Below, one piece after another: positions 46,269-54,640 of a stretch of 64,000 bases of DNA (within the stretch, counting starts at the first letter, position 1; the number at the start of each line of letters is the position of its first letter). The notes under the pieces were generated by a model. That model had not been told where the DNA came from and ran no database searches. It saw only the letters and a program-made list of their open reading frames with translations. A program made the translations under genes and the position numbers. Source of the DNA: G965250275 sp965250275 (lineage in GTDB: Bacteria > Pseudomonadota > Alphaproteobacteria > Rhodobacterales > Rhodobacteraceae); assembly GCA_965250275.1 (NCBI GenBank), contig OZ252297.1:3720001-3784000 (forward strand), given 5' to 3'.

Positions 46269-47957
46269 CTATTGTGCGGCCACCATTCCCAGCTCTTCCA
46301 TCATTTCCTCGCGCATGAGGAATTTTTGGGGTTTTCCTGTCACGGTCATCGGCAGTTCGGACTTCAGGCGCACATGCTCCGGGACCTTGAAGTGCGCGAT
46401 ATTGGATTTGCAGAACGCGCGCACGTCGTCCTCGGTCAGGGCACCGGGGCTTTTGGGCACGATCCAGGCGCAGACGAGTTCTCCGAACTTGGCATCCGGA
46501 ATGCCGAACACCTGCGCCTGTGCGATCTCCGGATGGGTGTAGAGAAACTCCTCGATCTCGCGCGGATAGATGTTTTCACCACCCCGCAGGATCATATCCT
46601 TGACCCGACCGGTGATCTGGCAATAGCCCTCGTCGTCCATGATGGCCAGATCGCCGGTCATCATCCAGCCGTCGATCAGGCAGTCCGCGGTCTTGGCGTC
46701 ATCGTTCCAATACCCCTGCATGACCGAGTAGCCGCGCGTCGCAAGTTCTCCTTGCGTCCCAACCGGCACCGGGGTGCCGTTTTCATCCACGATCTTGACC
46801 TCCACATGCGGGTGGATGCGGCCCACAGAGCTGACGCGCTTGTCGAGCGGATCGTCCACGTTGCTCTGAAAGCTGACCGGAGAGGTCTCGGTCATCCCAT
46901 AGGCAATTGTGACACCAGTCATATTCATCTGCGACTGAACCTGTTTCATCACCTCGATCGGACAGGGAGCGCCCGCCATAATGCCGGTGCGCAAATGGCT
47001 CAGGTCAAACGTTGCAAAGTCTTCGTGCGCCAACTCCGCCACGAACATCGTCGGCACGCCGTAAAGGGCTGTGCAGCGCTCTTCAGACACCGCGGCCAAC
47101 GTATCACCCGGATCAAAGCCTTCGCCCGGTATCACCATCGCGGCGCCCTTGCTGACACATCCCAAAGTGCCCATCACCATGCCAAAGCAATGGTAGAACG
47201 GGACCGGAACACACAGACGGTCGGCCTCTGAAAACTCCATCGTGGCAGTCACGAAATGTGCGTTGTTGACGATGTTCCGGTGGGTCAGGCAGGCGCCTTT
47301 TGGGCTCCCGGTCGTCCCCGAGGTGAACTGAATGTTGATCGGATCTTTGGGAGACAAACCGCCCGTCACAGCATCCAGATCTGCCACAGGCACCGTGTCG
47401 CCGTCCTGGCACAGCGCGTCGAAGCTTATCATGCCGGGTGGTACCGTGTCCCCCATCACAATCACATGGCGCAGATCCGGAACCCGGTCCGCCGTGCCGC
47501 CCCGCGCCAGTTCGGGTGCGATTGACTGGAGCATGCCGATGTAGTCCGAAGACTTGAACGCCGGCGCCGTCACCAGTGCCATGCACCCCACCTTTTTCAG
47601 CGCATACTCCAATTCGTAGGGCCGGTACGCCGGATTGATGCAAACAAGGATGGCGCCGATCCGTGCAGTTGCAAACTGCGTCAGCAACCATTCGACGCGA
47701 TTTGGAGACCAGATGCCCACCCGGTCGCCTTTGGCGATGCCCAGCTTCAGCAACCCGCCGGCAAGTCGATCGACCTCGGCCGAAAACTGTGTGTAGTCCC
47801 AACGGATGTTCTGATCCCGGAACACGACCGCCTCGCGCGCGCCATGCTCTGCGACGGCACGCGCCAGCAGGCCGGGAATGGTCAGTTCCAGAAGAGGATC
47901 GCGCACCTCACCCACCACATGAGACACACCATCACGTGGCTTTCGATCTGCGGTCAT
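46269..47957 (-). CDS. AMP-binding acyl-CoA synthetase
   Basis: 562 aa. P-loop FTSGTTGSPKGACLTH, YGMTETSP, GWMMTGDLA, DMILRGGENIYP and the C-terminal Lys in MTVTGKPQK. This is the pattern of the fatty-acid/acetoacetate-type AMP ligases (ACSF2-like). GGGAGG precedes the ATG at 47957; the frame stays open upstream, but there the residues look random. It is divergent from rimO. It is the fourth ligase of this class in the window. Confidence 0.92.
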   Translation of the reverse strand: MTADRKPRDGVSHVVGEVRDPLLELTIPGLLARAVAEHGAREAVVFRDQNIRWDYTQFSAEVDRLAGGLLKLGIAKGDRVGIWSPNRVEWLLTQFATARIGAILVCINPAYRPYELEYALKKVGCMALVTAPAFKSSDYIGMLQSIAPELARGGTADRVPDLRHVIVMGDTVPPGMISFDALCQDGDTVPVADLDAVTGGLSPKDPINIQFTSGTTGSPKGACLTHRNIVNNAHFVTATMEFSEADRLCVPVPFYHCFGMVMGTLGCVSKGAAMVIPGEGFDPGDTLAAVSEERCTALYGVPTMFVAELAHEDFATFDLSHLRTGIMAGAPCPIEVMKQVQSQMNMTGVTIAYGMTETSPVSFQSNVDDPLDKRVSSVGRIHPHVEVKIVDENGTPVPVGTQGELATRGYSVMQGYWNDDAKTADCLIDGWMMTGDLAIMDDEGYCQITGRVKDMILRGGENIYPREIEEFLYTHPEIAQAQVFGIPDAKFGELVCAWIVPKSPGALTEDDVRAFCKSNIAHFKVPEHVRLKSELPMTVTGKPQKFLMREEMMEELGMVAAQ

Positions 47958-48074
47958 TGTCCGTCCTCCCTGACGATCATTCCGGCCTTTGAATAAACAC
48001 CACACATAACACCTTTTGGCGTGACTTCGAGGGCGGCGTTTGCACACCAGCACGCGCGGCTCTATATGCGCGGC

Positions 48075-49463
48075 ATGAGCACCAACCCGCCAGACCTGCG
48101 CCCCGACCTTGCCCCGTCCGCCCGGCTCGAGGCTGACAGACGTGCCGGACAACCCTCGATTGGCATGGTGTCCCTGGGGTGTCCCAAGGCGCTGGTCGAC
48201 AGCGAGCGTATTCTGACCCGCCTCAGGGCCGAGGGCTACGGCATCTCACCCGATTATGCTGGTGCGGACGCGGTGATCGTGAACACCTGCGGCTTTCTCG
48301 ATAGCGCAAAGGCCGAGAGTCTGGATGCCATCGGCGAGGCACTGACCGAAAATGGCCGGGTGATCGTAACCGGATGTCTGGGGGCGGAACCTGAGTACAT
48401 CACGGGGGCCCATCCCAAAGTGCTGGCTGTGACCGGCCCCCATCAATACGAGCAAGTGCTCGATGCCGTGCACTTGGCGGTGCCGCCCAGCCCTGATCCC
48501 TTCGTGGATCTGCTGCCCGCGAGCGGGGTGTCCCTGACTCCAAGGCACTATTCCTATCTCAAGATCTCCGAAGGCTGCAATCATAAGTGCAGATTCTGCA
48601 TCATCCCGGATATGCGAGGCCGGCTCGCCTCTCGCCCGGCACATGCGGTGCTACGCGAGGCAGAAAAGCTTGTGACCGCGGGTGTGCGAGAACTTCTGGT
48701 GATCTCTCAGGACACAAGCGCCTATGGGCTGGACCGAAAGTACGATGTGAACCCGTGGAAAGACGGCGAGGTACGCAGTCATATCGTCGACCTGGCGCGA
48801 GAGCTTGGAAAACTGGGGGCCTGGGTGCGGTTACACTACGTTTACCCCTACCCGCATGTGCGCGATCTGATCCCACTGATGGCGGACCCGGCCAACGGGC
48901 TGCTGCCTTATCTCGACATTCCGTTTCAGCACGCCCATCCTGACGTTCTGAAACGGATGGCACGGCCCGCCGCAGCCGCACGGACGCTCGACGAAATTGC
49001 GGCCTGGCGCGAGATTTGCCCTGATCTGACGCTGCGCTCGACCTTCATCGTCGGGTATCCCGGAGAGACAGAAGCCGAGTTTCAAACCTTGCTGGATTGG
49101 CTTGACGACGCACAGCTCGACCGGGTCGGGTGTTTTCAATACGAGAATGTCGAAGGCGCACGGTCCAACGCCCTGCCTGATCATGTCGCGCCGGAGGTCA
49201 AACAGGAGCGCTGGGAGCGGTTCATGGCAAAGGCCCAAGAGATCTCTCAGGCCAAACTTGCAGCCAAGGTCGGTCAGCAGATCGAAGTGATTGTAGACGA
49301 GATCGATGATCAGGTTGCGACCTGCCGGACCACCGCCGATGCCCCGGAAATCGATGGCAACCTCTATATCGATGAGGGCGTCGAGACTCTCTCTCCGGGC
49401 GACATAGTCACCGTCGAAGTGGACGAGGCCGAGGAATACGACCTCTGGGGCCGGTTGGTCTGA
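48075..49463 (+). CDS. rimO: Ribosomal protein S12 methylthiotransferase
   Basis: 462 aa. The N-terminal UPF0004 domain has LGCPKALVDSE, NTCGFL and GCLGAE with the three Cys of one Fe-S cluster. The radical SAM core has CNHKCRFC, and a C-terminal TRAM domain lies after about residue 390. It methylthiolates an Asp of S12. RimO rather than MiaB follows from CPKALVDSE and length. Start chosen at 48075 (MSTNPP); an ATG three codons earlier is possible. Confidence 0.95.
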   Translation: MSTNPPDLRPDLAPSARLEADRRAGQPSIGMVSLGCPKALVDSERILTRLRAEGYGISPDYAGADAVIVNTCGFLDSAKAESLDAIGEALTENGRVIVTGCLGAEPEYITGAHPKVLAVTGPHQYEQVLDAVHLAVPPSPDPFVDLLPASGVSLTPRHYSYLKISEGCNHKCRFCIIPDMRGRLASRPAHAVLREAEKLVTAGVRELLVISQDTSAYGLDRKYDVNPWKDGEVRSHIVDLARELGKLGAWVRLHYVYPYPHVRDLIPLMADPANGLLPYLDIPFQHAHPDVLKRMARPAAAARTLDEIAAWREICPDLTLRSTFIVGYPGETEAEFQTLLDWLDDAQLDRVGCFQYENVEGARSNALPDHVAPEVKQERWERFMAKAQEISQAKLAAKVGQQIEVIVDEIDDQVATCRTTADAPEIDGNLYIDEGVETLSPGDIVTVEVDEAEEYDLWGRLV

Positions 49464-49908
49464 ACGAAAACGCACAACGTCTCTATGTGCAGCGTTTCGG
49501 CCGTAGTGACAGAACCCAACCCAACAGGTCCAAAAAAATGGATACCGTCGCTTTGGTTTGGCGCGGACGATCCTATCCGATGCCCACAACCTTAAGAATA
49601 AGGCGCAAGTTGCCGTTCTTACCAAGCGGGAGAACGCCGAATCAGCTCTCGAAAAGTGATTCGCAACCCAGGATTTAGTAAGCTAACTGAGCACTCACGC
49701 ATACAGCGTATCACCTTGTCTCGAAGCGGAAACAGGGGGACCAAATCTGTCGTTCTGTCGCCAATAGACCCCCTAATCTGGGGTGTGGCGCGCTTTACCT
49801 TGCGGAAGTTTGACCGGATTCGAAGTGTGGCGATAACATGGCAGGATTAGGGCGGCGGTAAGAAATTTTTGGTGTCCATTGCGCTGCCCACCTCATGAGG
49901 GGGAGAAC
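49464..49908 (+). promoter_or_regulatory. 445-bp gap with candidate promoter at 49810-49837
   Basis: The gap between rimO and the VPLPA-CTERM gene holds no convincing coding frame. TTGACC (49810-49815) and GATAAC (49832-49837) are spaced 16 bp and point to the gene at 49909. A small dyad ACCCC-N7-GGGGT lies at about 49769-49785. The long leader (about 70 bases) is unusual for this window. Confidence 0.45.
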
Positions 49909-50706
49909 ATGAACTTTGGATTTTTAAGGACGGTTGCCGTGGCCGGTGGACTGGCTTTTGCGGCGCAGGGTGCCGCGGCGGCCACGTTCGGATTTGCCGA
50001 TCTGGCGACCGGTGCAGGCGGAGCGGGAAAAAACGAAGCCTTCTGGATCAACAATTCCAGTACTGGCAACGGTGGTGGTGCGTTCGACGATCCGTCGAAT
50101 ACATGGACCGTTGACGGGATCGGCGTTTCGGCGTTTGGCAATACCTATGCCGGCGGCTCTGGCGATCCGACAACCGGCGCCGCAAATTTTGCTTATCTGG
50201 ATGGCCCAAGCGGGAGTCGTCCAGGTGGTCTGGGCGTTTGCGCATCGGAGCCGATTGATGCGACGACTGGTGAAGTTTCCGCTACGGCAGGAGAGTGCAA
50301 CAACTCCGCTGATGACAATACTGGGCTCATAAATGACGGCCAGAACGGCGCGACAGCGATGGAGTATGTGACTCTAACCTTCACCACTTCCGTTGGTCTG
50401 ACCGATCTCATCCTGCGCGGCGATAACCACAACGTTCTCGCAGATGGCTCCAAGATTGGCATCAGCCAAGGTGTTTTCACAGGCGTCCTGATGGATTTCG
50501 TTGTGGGAACCACAAAGCTGGTCAACCTTGGCGCATCAGACACGTGGACCTTCGCAAAGATCTCGGGTGGTGATAACTTTTACATCGACACCGCGACAGT
50601 CGGAGCGCGCACATCCGCGCCCCCCATCCCCGTTCCTGCCGCAGGTTTCTTGCTGGTTGGAGCATTGGGAGGTCTTGGCCTGATGCGGCGGCGTCGCAAG
50701 AGCTGA
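49909..50706 (+). CDS. Exported protein with VPLPA-CTERM sorting signal
   Basis: 265 aa. N-terminal signal peptide (cleavage near AAAA, residue 25). The C-terminus has the tripartite sorting tail: PVPAAGFLLVG, a hydrophobic segment and a basic RRRRK end. This is the VPLPA-CTERM class, thought to be handled by an exosortase/XrtD-like enzyme. The body is Gly/Asn/Thr-rich, with two Cys near 110 and 125. GGGGGAG precedes the ATG. No exosortase gene is in the window. Probably an extracellular matrix or surface protein. Confidence 0.85.
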   Translation: MNFGFLRTVAVAGGLAFAAQGAAAATFGFADLATGAGGAGKNEAFWINNSSTGNGGGAFDDPSNTWTVDGIGVSAFGNTYAGGSGDPTTGAANFAYLDGPSGSRPGGLGVCASEPIDATTGEVSATAGECNNSADDNTGLINDGQNGATAMEYVTLTFTTSVGLTDLILRGDNHNVLADGSKIGISQGVFTGVLMDFVVGTTKLVNLGASDTWTFAKISGGDNFYIDTATVGARTSAPPIPVPAAGFLLVGALGGLGLMRRRRKS

Positions 50707-50732
50707 AAGCTTTACATCACTTAACGACCAGG

Positions 50733-50767
50733 CCGTGCTGACCTGAAGGTCGGCGCGGTCTTTTCTG
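50733..50767 (+). terminator. Rho-independent terminator after the VPLPA-CTERM gene
   Basis: CCGTGCTGACC and GGTCGGCGCGG pair over 11 bp (with two G-U pairs) around a TGAA loop, followed by TCTTTTCTGTTT. It stands 27 bp after the stop codon. This is the clearest terminator in the window. Confidence 0.8.
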
Positions 50768-50848
50768 TTTGGACGCCAAGGTTCGATGCCCCCTGTTCAA
50801 AGCCGGGAACGGGACTATCCTTTAGGAAGCATCAAGCCGGAGATTACT

Positions 50849-51091
50849 ATGCCAGACGCACCCATCATCGCCCAAAAAGCTCCCTACCCCGTCGACGTCG
50901 AGGCGGGCAAATCGTATTTCTGGTGCGCATGCGGGAAGTCGAGCAATCAGCCCTTTTGCGATGGCAGCCACAAGGACACAGGCATCACGCCAGTGAAATT
51001 CGAAGCGGACAAGGACAAAAAGGTGTTCTTCTGCGGGTGCAAGGCGTCCGGCAAGTCACCAATGTGCGACGGGACCCATTCCAAGCTCTAG
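50849..51091 (+). CDS. Small protein with two CDGSH iron-sulfur domains
   Basis: 80 aa with two CDGSH motifs. The first uses Cys26, Cys28, Cys37 and His41 (CDGSHKD); the second Cys62, Cys64, Cys73 and His77 (CDGTHSK). Each should bind a labile 2Fe-2S cluster with 3-Cys/1-His ligands. GGAG lies before the ATG at 50849, which begins at the domain. Bacterial members are redox or Fe-S donors of unknown partner. Here it follows the terminator and is alone on its strand. Confidence 0.92.
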   Translation: MPDAPIIAQKAPYPVDVEAGKSYFWCACGKSSNQPFCDGSHKDTGITPVKFEADKDKKVFFCGCKASGKSPMCDGTHSKL

Positions 51092-51124
51092 CCACCGCCA
51101 CTGCACAGGCCAGTAGCCTTGAAT

Positions 51125-51394
51125 TCAGCCTGGTCGCAACCGCTCCAGGCGTTCGACATGCGCGCAGAACTCAGGCGCTGCGTCGGGCGTGCTGCACTGA
51201 CCTGCCAGCCATACTGCGCATTTGTCGGCACAGGCGGACGCCCCGCACTGCGTGACCATGTCGGCGTATTCGCTGGTCGACAGCCGTCCGGACGCAACGG
51301 CCTCGCTCAGGTTGATACCGAGGGTCCGCGCCATCGACCGTGTCAGCCAGAAATGCCGGTTCACATCTTCAAACTCGTTATTGGCATCGGGCAT
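51125..51394 (-). CDS. DUF6455-like small cysteine protein, copy 3
   Basis: 89 aa. Two helices (FWLTRSMARTLGIN and EYADMVTQC) are followed by CGASACADKCAVWLA and a late Cys (APEFCAH). Same plan as the two genes upstream: a helix, a Cys triplet with WL after the third, then a single Cys. The ATG at 51394 lies 4 bases after the upstream stop, with GAGG inside the end of the preceding gene. The Cys layout suggests metal or Fe-S binding; the function is unknown. Confidence 0.8.
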   Translation of the reverse strand: MPDANNEFEDVNRHFWLTRSMARTLGINLSEAVASGRLSTSEYADMVTQCGASACADKCAVWLAGQCSTPDAAPEFCAHVERLERLRPG

Positions 51395-51398
51395 GGCT

Positions 51399-51668
51399 TT
51401 AACATTCCTCCTCAAGACGTTTGCGCATTGCATCGAAGATTTCGCGATTCAGGCATGTCGCAGGAACCTCAACGGTTTCGTTCTGCTCATTGAGCCAGTC
51501 CGCGCAGCGGCCGGCCCACGGGCATCCACGGCAGGTCCGAACAACGTCAGCCCAGGTCCGGTGAGAAAGCGCACCCTGACGGTAGGCCCGGACAAGATCG
51601 GTTCCCGAAACCTCTGCCATCCGCGCCACAAGCCTGAGGTGATGTGGCATCCTCCCAAGGGGCTTCAT
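51399..51668 (-). CDS. DUF6455-like small cysteine protein, copy 2
   Basis: 89 aa. Similar plan to its neighbours: HLRLVARMAEVSGTDLVRAY, then TCRGCPWAGRCADWLN and a final TCLNREIF. The Cys are arranged C-x2-C-x5-C ... C. It lies 14 bp after copy 1 and 4 bp before copy 3, clearly one operon. Sequence identity between the copies is moderate, so the duplication is not recent. Confidence 0.8.
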   Translation of the reverse strand: MKPLGRMPHHLRLVARMAEVSGTDLVRAYRQGALSHRTWADVVRTCRGCPWAGRCADWLNEQNETVEVPATCLNREIFDAMRKRLEEEC

Positions 51669-51682
51669 GGATTGACCCCCGT

Positions 51683-51946
51683 TTACTCCTGCTTTGATGT
51701 CAGTTCTGCAAAGAGGTCTTTGTTCCGGCAGTAGCCGGGCGTGGCGTCTGCTCCGTCTGCATGCTCACCAAGCCATGTCTCGCAATGATCAGGGTTTGAG
51801 CAATTGGTGCAGCTCAGCACAACATCCGCAATGTCGTCCATCGGAAGGGTTCCGCGCATCGCAGCTTCTTCGAGGTCAAGCCCAAGGGTCTCGGCCATCT
51901 TGTCCATCAGCCGCGCATGGCGTTTCAGTACATTCTGGTTTTGCAT
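51683..51946 (-). CDS. DUF6455-like small cysteine protein, copy 1
   Basis: 87 aa. LKRHARLMDKMAETLGLDLEE is the helix, then SCTNCSNPDHCETWLGE and GYCRNKDLF. The Cys layout C-x2-C-x5-C ... C matches copy 2. The ATG at 51946 has GAGG eight bases upstream; the longer frame upstream lacks a site. First gene of the triplet. I recall DUF6455 proteins from many Rhodobacteraceae, usually single; no role is known. Confidence 0.8.
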   Translation of the reverse strand: MQNQNVLKRHARLMDKMAETLGLDLEEAAMRGTLPMDDIADVVLSCTNCSNPDHCETWLGEHADGADATPGYCRNKDLFAELTSKQE

Positions 51947-52032
51947 TTTTTCGGCCTCATGTGATCCTGTTGATCGCATTCAGCCTAGCAACCGCAAAAT
52001 CCACCGCCTTGACGCAGGTCAAGACGTGAAGA

Positions 52033-52740
52033 TCAGCGCAATTGCGCCACGGTGCGCCGCACCATCTCCATCCGTTCTGCATTTGGGGGGTGAGTCCCGA
52101 GGAAACGGTTGCCGGGATCAGGGATCCGGTTGAAGAACTGCGCGCCCTTCAACGGGTCATACCCGGCACGGTATGTGATGACTGTTCCCAGCCGGTCAGC
52201 CTCCAGCTCAAACTCCTTGGAGTAACTGCGCGCGCCCACGACCGCTCCCAATTCCTGCGCGGCGGCCACATCAGCGGCAGTGCCCCCGGTCAACGTGGCC
52301 AGCCCCGCGAAAATCACCGCACCTGCGGCTGCGTTCTGTTGCTGCCGACCCAGGTGACCGGCAATGTGGTGGGCCGCCTCATGGCCCATCACAAACGCCA
52401 GTTCCTCGACATTGCGGGCTTCGGCGATCAGACCAATCGTGAAGGTGATAACAGGGCGTCCACTGGCATCGACGCTCTGAAACGCGTTCGAGGGCACGCC
52501 GCGCCGCTTGTCCACAACGATCCGGAAATCGCAGTTCGTGTTGACGGTTTGTCTGCGACATTCGCGTTCCGCGACGGGTTCTACACGCGCAACAACTTCG
52601 GCCCAGCCGCGCGCAGCCTCTGCCGGGCTCCAAAGCGGCTCTGCAGGAACAGCCCGTGGCGCCGGCCCAGAGGACGTGGTCGGTGCAGGAACATCGCAGC
52701 CGGCCAATATCAAGATCAGGAGCGAAATAATCCAGCGCAT
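52033..52740 (-). CDS. M48 family metalloprotease, lipoprotein
   Basis: 235 aa. The lipobox ILAGC puts the lipidated Cys at residue 15, so the enzyme is anchored to a membrane facing the periplasm. Zinc motif HEAAH at about 120-124 and third ligand Glu in FELEADRLG near 180 are all kept. This small M48 type (like E. coli YcaL/LoiP) likely acts in envelope quality control. It is divergent from the small gene at 52854. Confidence 0.92.
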   Translation of the reverse strand: MRWIISLLILILAGCDVPAPTTSSGPAPRAVPAEPLWSPAEAARGWAEVVARVEPVAERECRRQTVNTNCDFRIVVDKRRGVPSNAFQSVDASGRPVITFTIGLIAEARNVEELAFVMGHEAAHHIAGHLGRQQQNAAAGAVIFAGLATLTGGTAADVAAAQELGAVVGARSYSKEFELEADRLGTVITYRAGYDPLKGAQFFNRIPDPGNRFLGTHPPNAERMEMVRRTVAQLR

Positions 52741-52853
52741 TCAAGCTCTCGTTCTTCACCTTTCGGATCAGTATCCTAGCACGCCGCAGCCACATCGCCA
52801 GTGCCCTTGCGCCACCCCTTGCCAAGGTACGAAGCGCGCGCCACTCTGGCGTC

Positions 52854-53093
52854 ATGTTTACGATTGAACACGAATTCGACGCCACCGTGATCACACTGGT
52901 CGACGAAGGGTCGCAACCGCTTCAAGAAGACATCACAATCAACAGTTTTGCAGAGTGCGTCACTCTGGAACAGCTGGATCCACGCACGGATCGCATTCAG
53001 AAGATCACGCTCAGCCCTGAGCAGGTGCGCGATCTGGCTGCCGCGCTGGATTTGCCCGAAGGTGTCTATCAATTCCGCGTGACTAGGGACTAG
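52854..53093 (+). CDS. Small conserved acidic protein, function unknown
   Basis: 79 aa. It reads as a compact mixed alpha/beta domain: FTIEHEFDATVITLVDEG, then LSPEQVRDLAAALDLPEG and a final strand YQFRVTRD. No membrane span, no Cys pair. No strong ribosome site is seen. It resembles small single-domain proteins I know from Rhodobacterales but cannot name. The residue composition argues that it is real. Confidence 0.7.
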   Translation: MFTIEHEFDATVITLVDEGSQPLQEDITINSFAECVTLEQLDPRTDRIQKITLSPEQVRDLAAALDLPEGVYQFRVTRD

Positions 53094-53326
53094 GCACACC
53101 CTCCGCAGAACCAATCGGCGCGGTCAGGTCGTCGGGGCGAATGTCCATCGCCCACATGACAGTGATTCTCCGCCCATTTGCGCGGCGGTCGAAACAGTTC
53201 CGACAGCAACCGAGTCTTTGAAGCAACATTGGCAGGTAGTACACACACCAAATTCCATAAATGCTTGGCGAACCAGTGCACTCTTGTCAGTCTGAGCAAG
53301 GGGGCAAATCGCATTTAGGCCAAGTG

Positions 53327-53665
53327 ATGAAAGATCAGACTTCCCAGCCCACCGAGCACCCCCGTGTGCCCCGCGACGGTGAGAGTTTTCTGGACAGCGA
53401 ATCCGCCGCACTTTTGCGGGCCGCATTGCAACCCACCTTTGAGCAGGCCTCGACCTGGGCCGAACTGGTGTCACAGCTCAAGACCAAAGGCTACGAATTG
53501 GCATTCCGAAGCGGACGCCTGATCCTGATTGAAAGCGAAAGCGGCGGGCGGGTCTGCACGACGCGTTTCCTGGGGCGCCCTCTGAAGGATCTGGTCGACA
53601 GGCTCGGTCGCCCCGCCGTACGGGCCAAGGCCGGTCGTCTGGGCGCTGGCGACCTCGTCGGCTGA
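53327..53665 (+). CDS. Small conserved protein, function unknown
   Basis: 112 aa. The middle part (TWAELVSQLKTKGYELAFRSGRLILIE) and RVCTTRFLGRPLKDLVDRLG resemble a small DNA/RNA-associated domain found near relaxase-like proteins, but this is only a resemblance. AGGCCAAG lies before the ATG at 53327. It ends 2 bp from the convergent lipoprotein gene. The 233-bp gap in front (53094-53326) holds nothing I can support. Confidence 0.65.
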   Translation: MKDQTSQPTEHPRVPRDGESFLDSESAALLRAALQPTFEQASTWAELVSQLKTKGYELAFRSGRLILIESESGGRVCTTRFLGRPLKDLVDRLGRPAVRAKAGRLGAGDLVG

Positions 53666-53667
53666 CG

Positions 53668-53898
53668 TCAGAACTCCTCCCCACGGGGGCCCCGATAGTA
53701 TTCTTTGCGCGCTCTGCGTTCAGCTTCGGTGCGTCCGGGCGGTGGACCTCCTGAAATGCCCGTGTACGTCGCAGAGACGCCGCCGGAGCTTACTCCGATC
53801 GCTGCGCTGCCACTGACAGAAACATTGGTACTTCCGCTTGGATCACAGGCGGCAAGAGCCAAAGTCAGTGCAGGTAAAACAAGTGCTGGTCTGAACAT
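53668..53898 (-). CDS. Small lipoprotein, function unknown
   Basis: 76 aa. Signal peptide with lipobox LALAAC at residues 13-18. The mature part is Ser/Gly-rich (STNVSVSGSAAIGVSSGG), then has a charged end (PPPGRTEAERRARKEYY). AGGAG lies five bases before the ATG at 53898. It is convergent with the gene at 53327. Too short to infer a role beyond the envelope. Confidence 0.75.
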   Translation of the reverse strand: MFRPALVLPALTLALAACDPSGSTNVSVSGSAAIGVSSGGVSATYTGISGGPPPGRTEAERRARKEYYRGPRGEEF

Positions 53899-54061
53899 TA
53901 CATCTCCTGGGAACCCGGCCGGGCATGTGGCGATCCACTGACAGGATATCAACCCCAGCCGGAAGCGCACGCAAAGAACGCCGCGGGTTGCGTGATTTGC
54001 CCTTGAATCGACCTTGCACGTGACCGAGATAACCGGAAACAGCCAAAAGAAACCTGTCACC

Positions 54062-54640
54062 ATGCTCAAACCGAACGCTGCCGTCCTGGAATTCCTGCAC
54101 TCCCGTCGATCACGGCCGGCAAAAACCTTGCGCCTGCCGGTGCCAGCCCAAGACGAGCTGATGCCGATCCTGACTGCCGCTGCGCGCACGCCCGATCATG
54201 GAAAACTGGAGCCCTGGCGCTTCGTCGTGATCGAACCCGGCGCGATGGCGCGGCTGGCAGATGTGGCCGAACAGCGCGGCCGCGCGCTTGGCAAATCCGA
54301 GGAGGATATTGTCAAAGGGCGCACCCAGTTTGATCAGGGGCACTTGGCGGTCGCTGTGATCGAAGTGCGAAAACCCTCCGAGAAAATCCCTGCAATCGAA
54401 ATGACTTATTCCGCAGGCGCGGTCTGCCTTGCCTTGCTGAATGCCGCGCTCGCGGCAGGATGGGGCGCAAACTGGCTGTCGGGATGGCCGAGCCATGATG
54501 CCGAATTCGGTACCATCGCGTTGGGGCTCGCGGACAACGAACGCACAGCCGGGTTCATTCATATCGGGACCGAGAGCAGCGCCCCACCCGAAAGGCCGCG
54601 CCCGGATGTTCAGAACATCACAACCTGGGTTTCGGAATGA
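54062..54640 (+). CDS. Nitroreductase family protein (YdjA-like)
   Basis: 192 aa, a compact nitroreductase. LHSRRSRPAKTL at the N-terminus binds FMN phosphate; AARTPDHGKLEPWRFVVI is the YdjA-type motif, and GWGANWLSGW is the later FMN site. Its stop overlaps the start of the EI24 gene by 4 bp (ATGA). Substrate unknown. It is not closely like the tailed nitroreductase at 34189. Confidence 0.9.
   Translation: MLKPNAAVLEFLHSRRSRPAKTLRLPVPAQDELMPILTAAARTPDHGKLEPWRFVVIEPGAMARLADVAEQRGRALGKSEEDIVKGRTQFDQGHLAVAVIEVRKPSEKIPAIEMTYSAGAVCLALLNAALAAGWGANWLSGWPSHDAEFGTIALGLADNERTAGFIHIGTESSAPPERPRPDVQNITTWVSE

Noticed and set aside
49487..49850. Two short frames between rimO and the VPLPA-CTERM gene
   Set aside because: Both lack ribosome sites and are rich in Arg/Ser/Thr as expected by chance; a promoter-like site explains part of the gap better.
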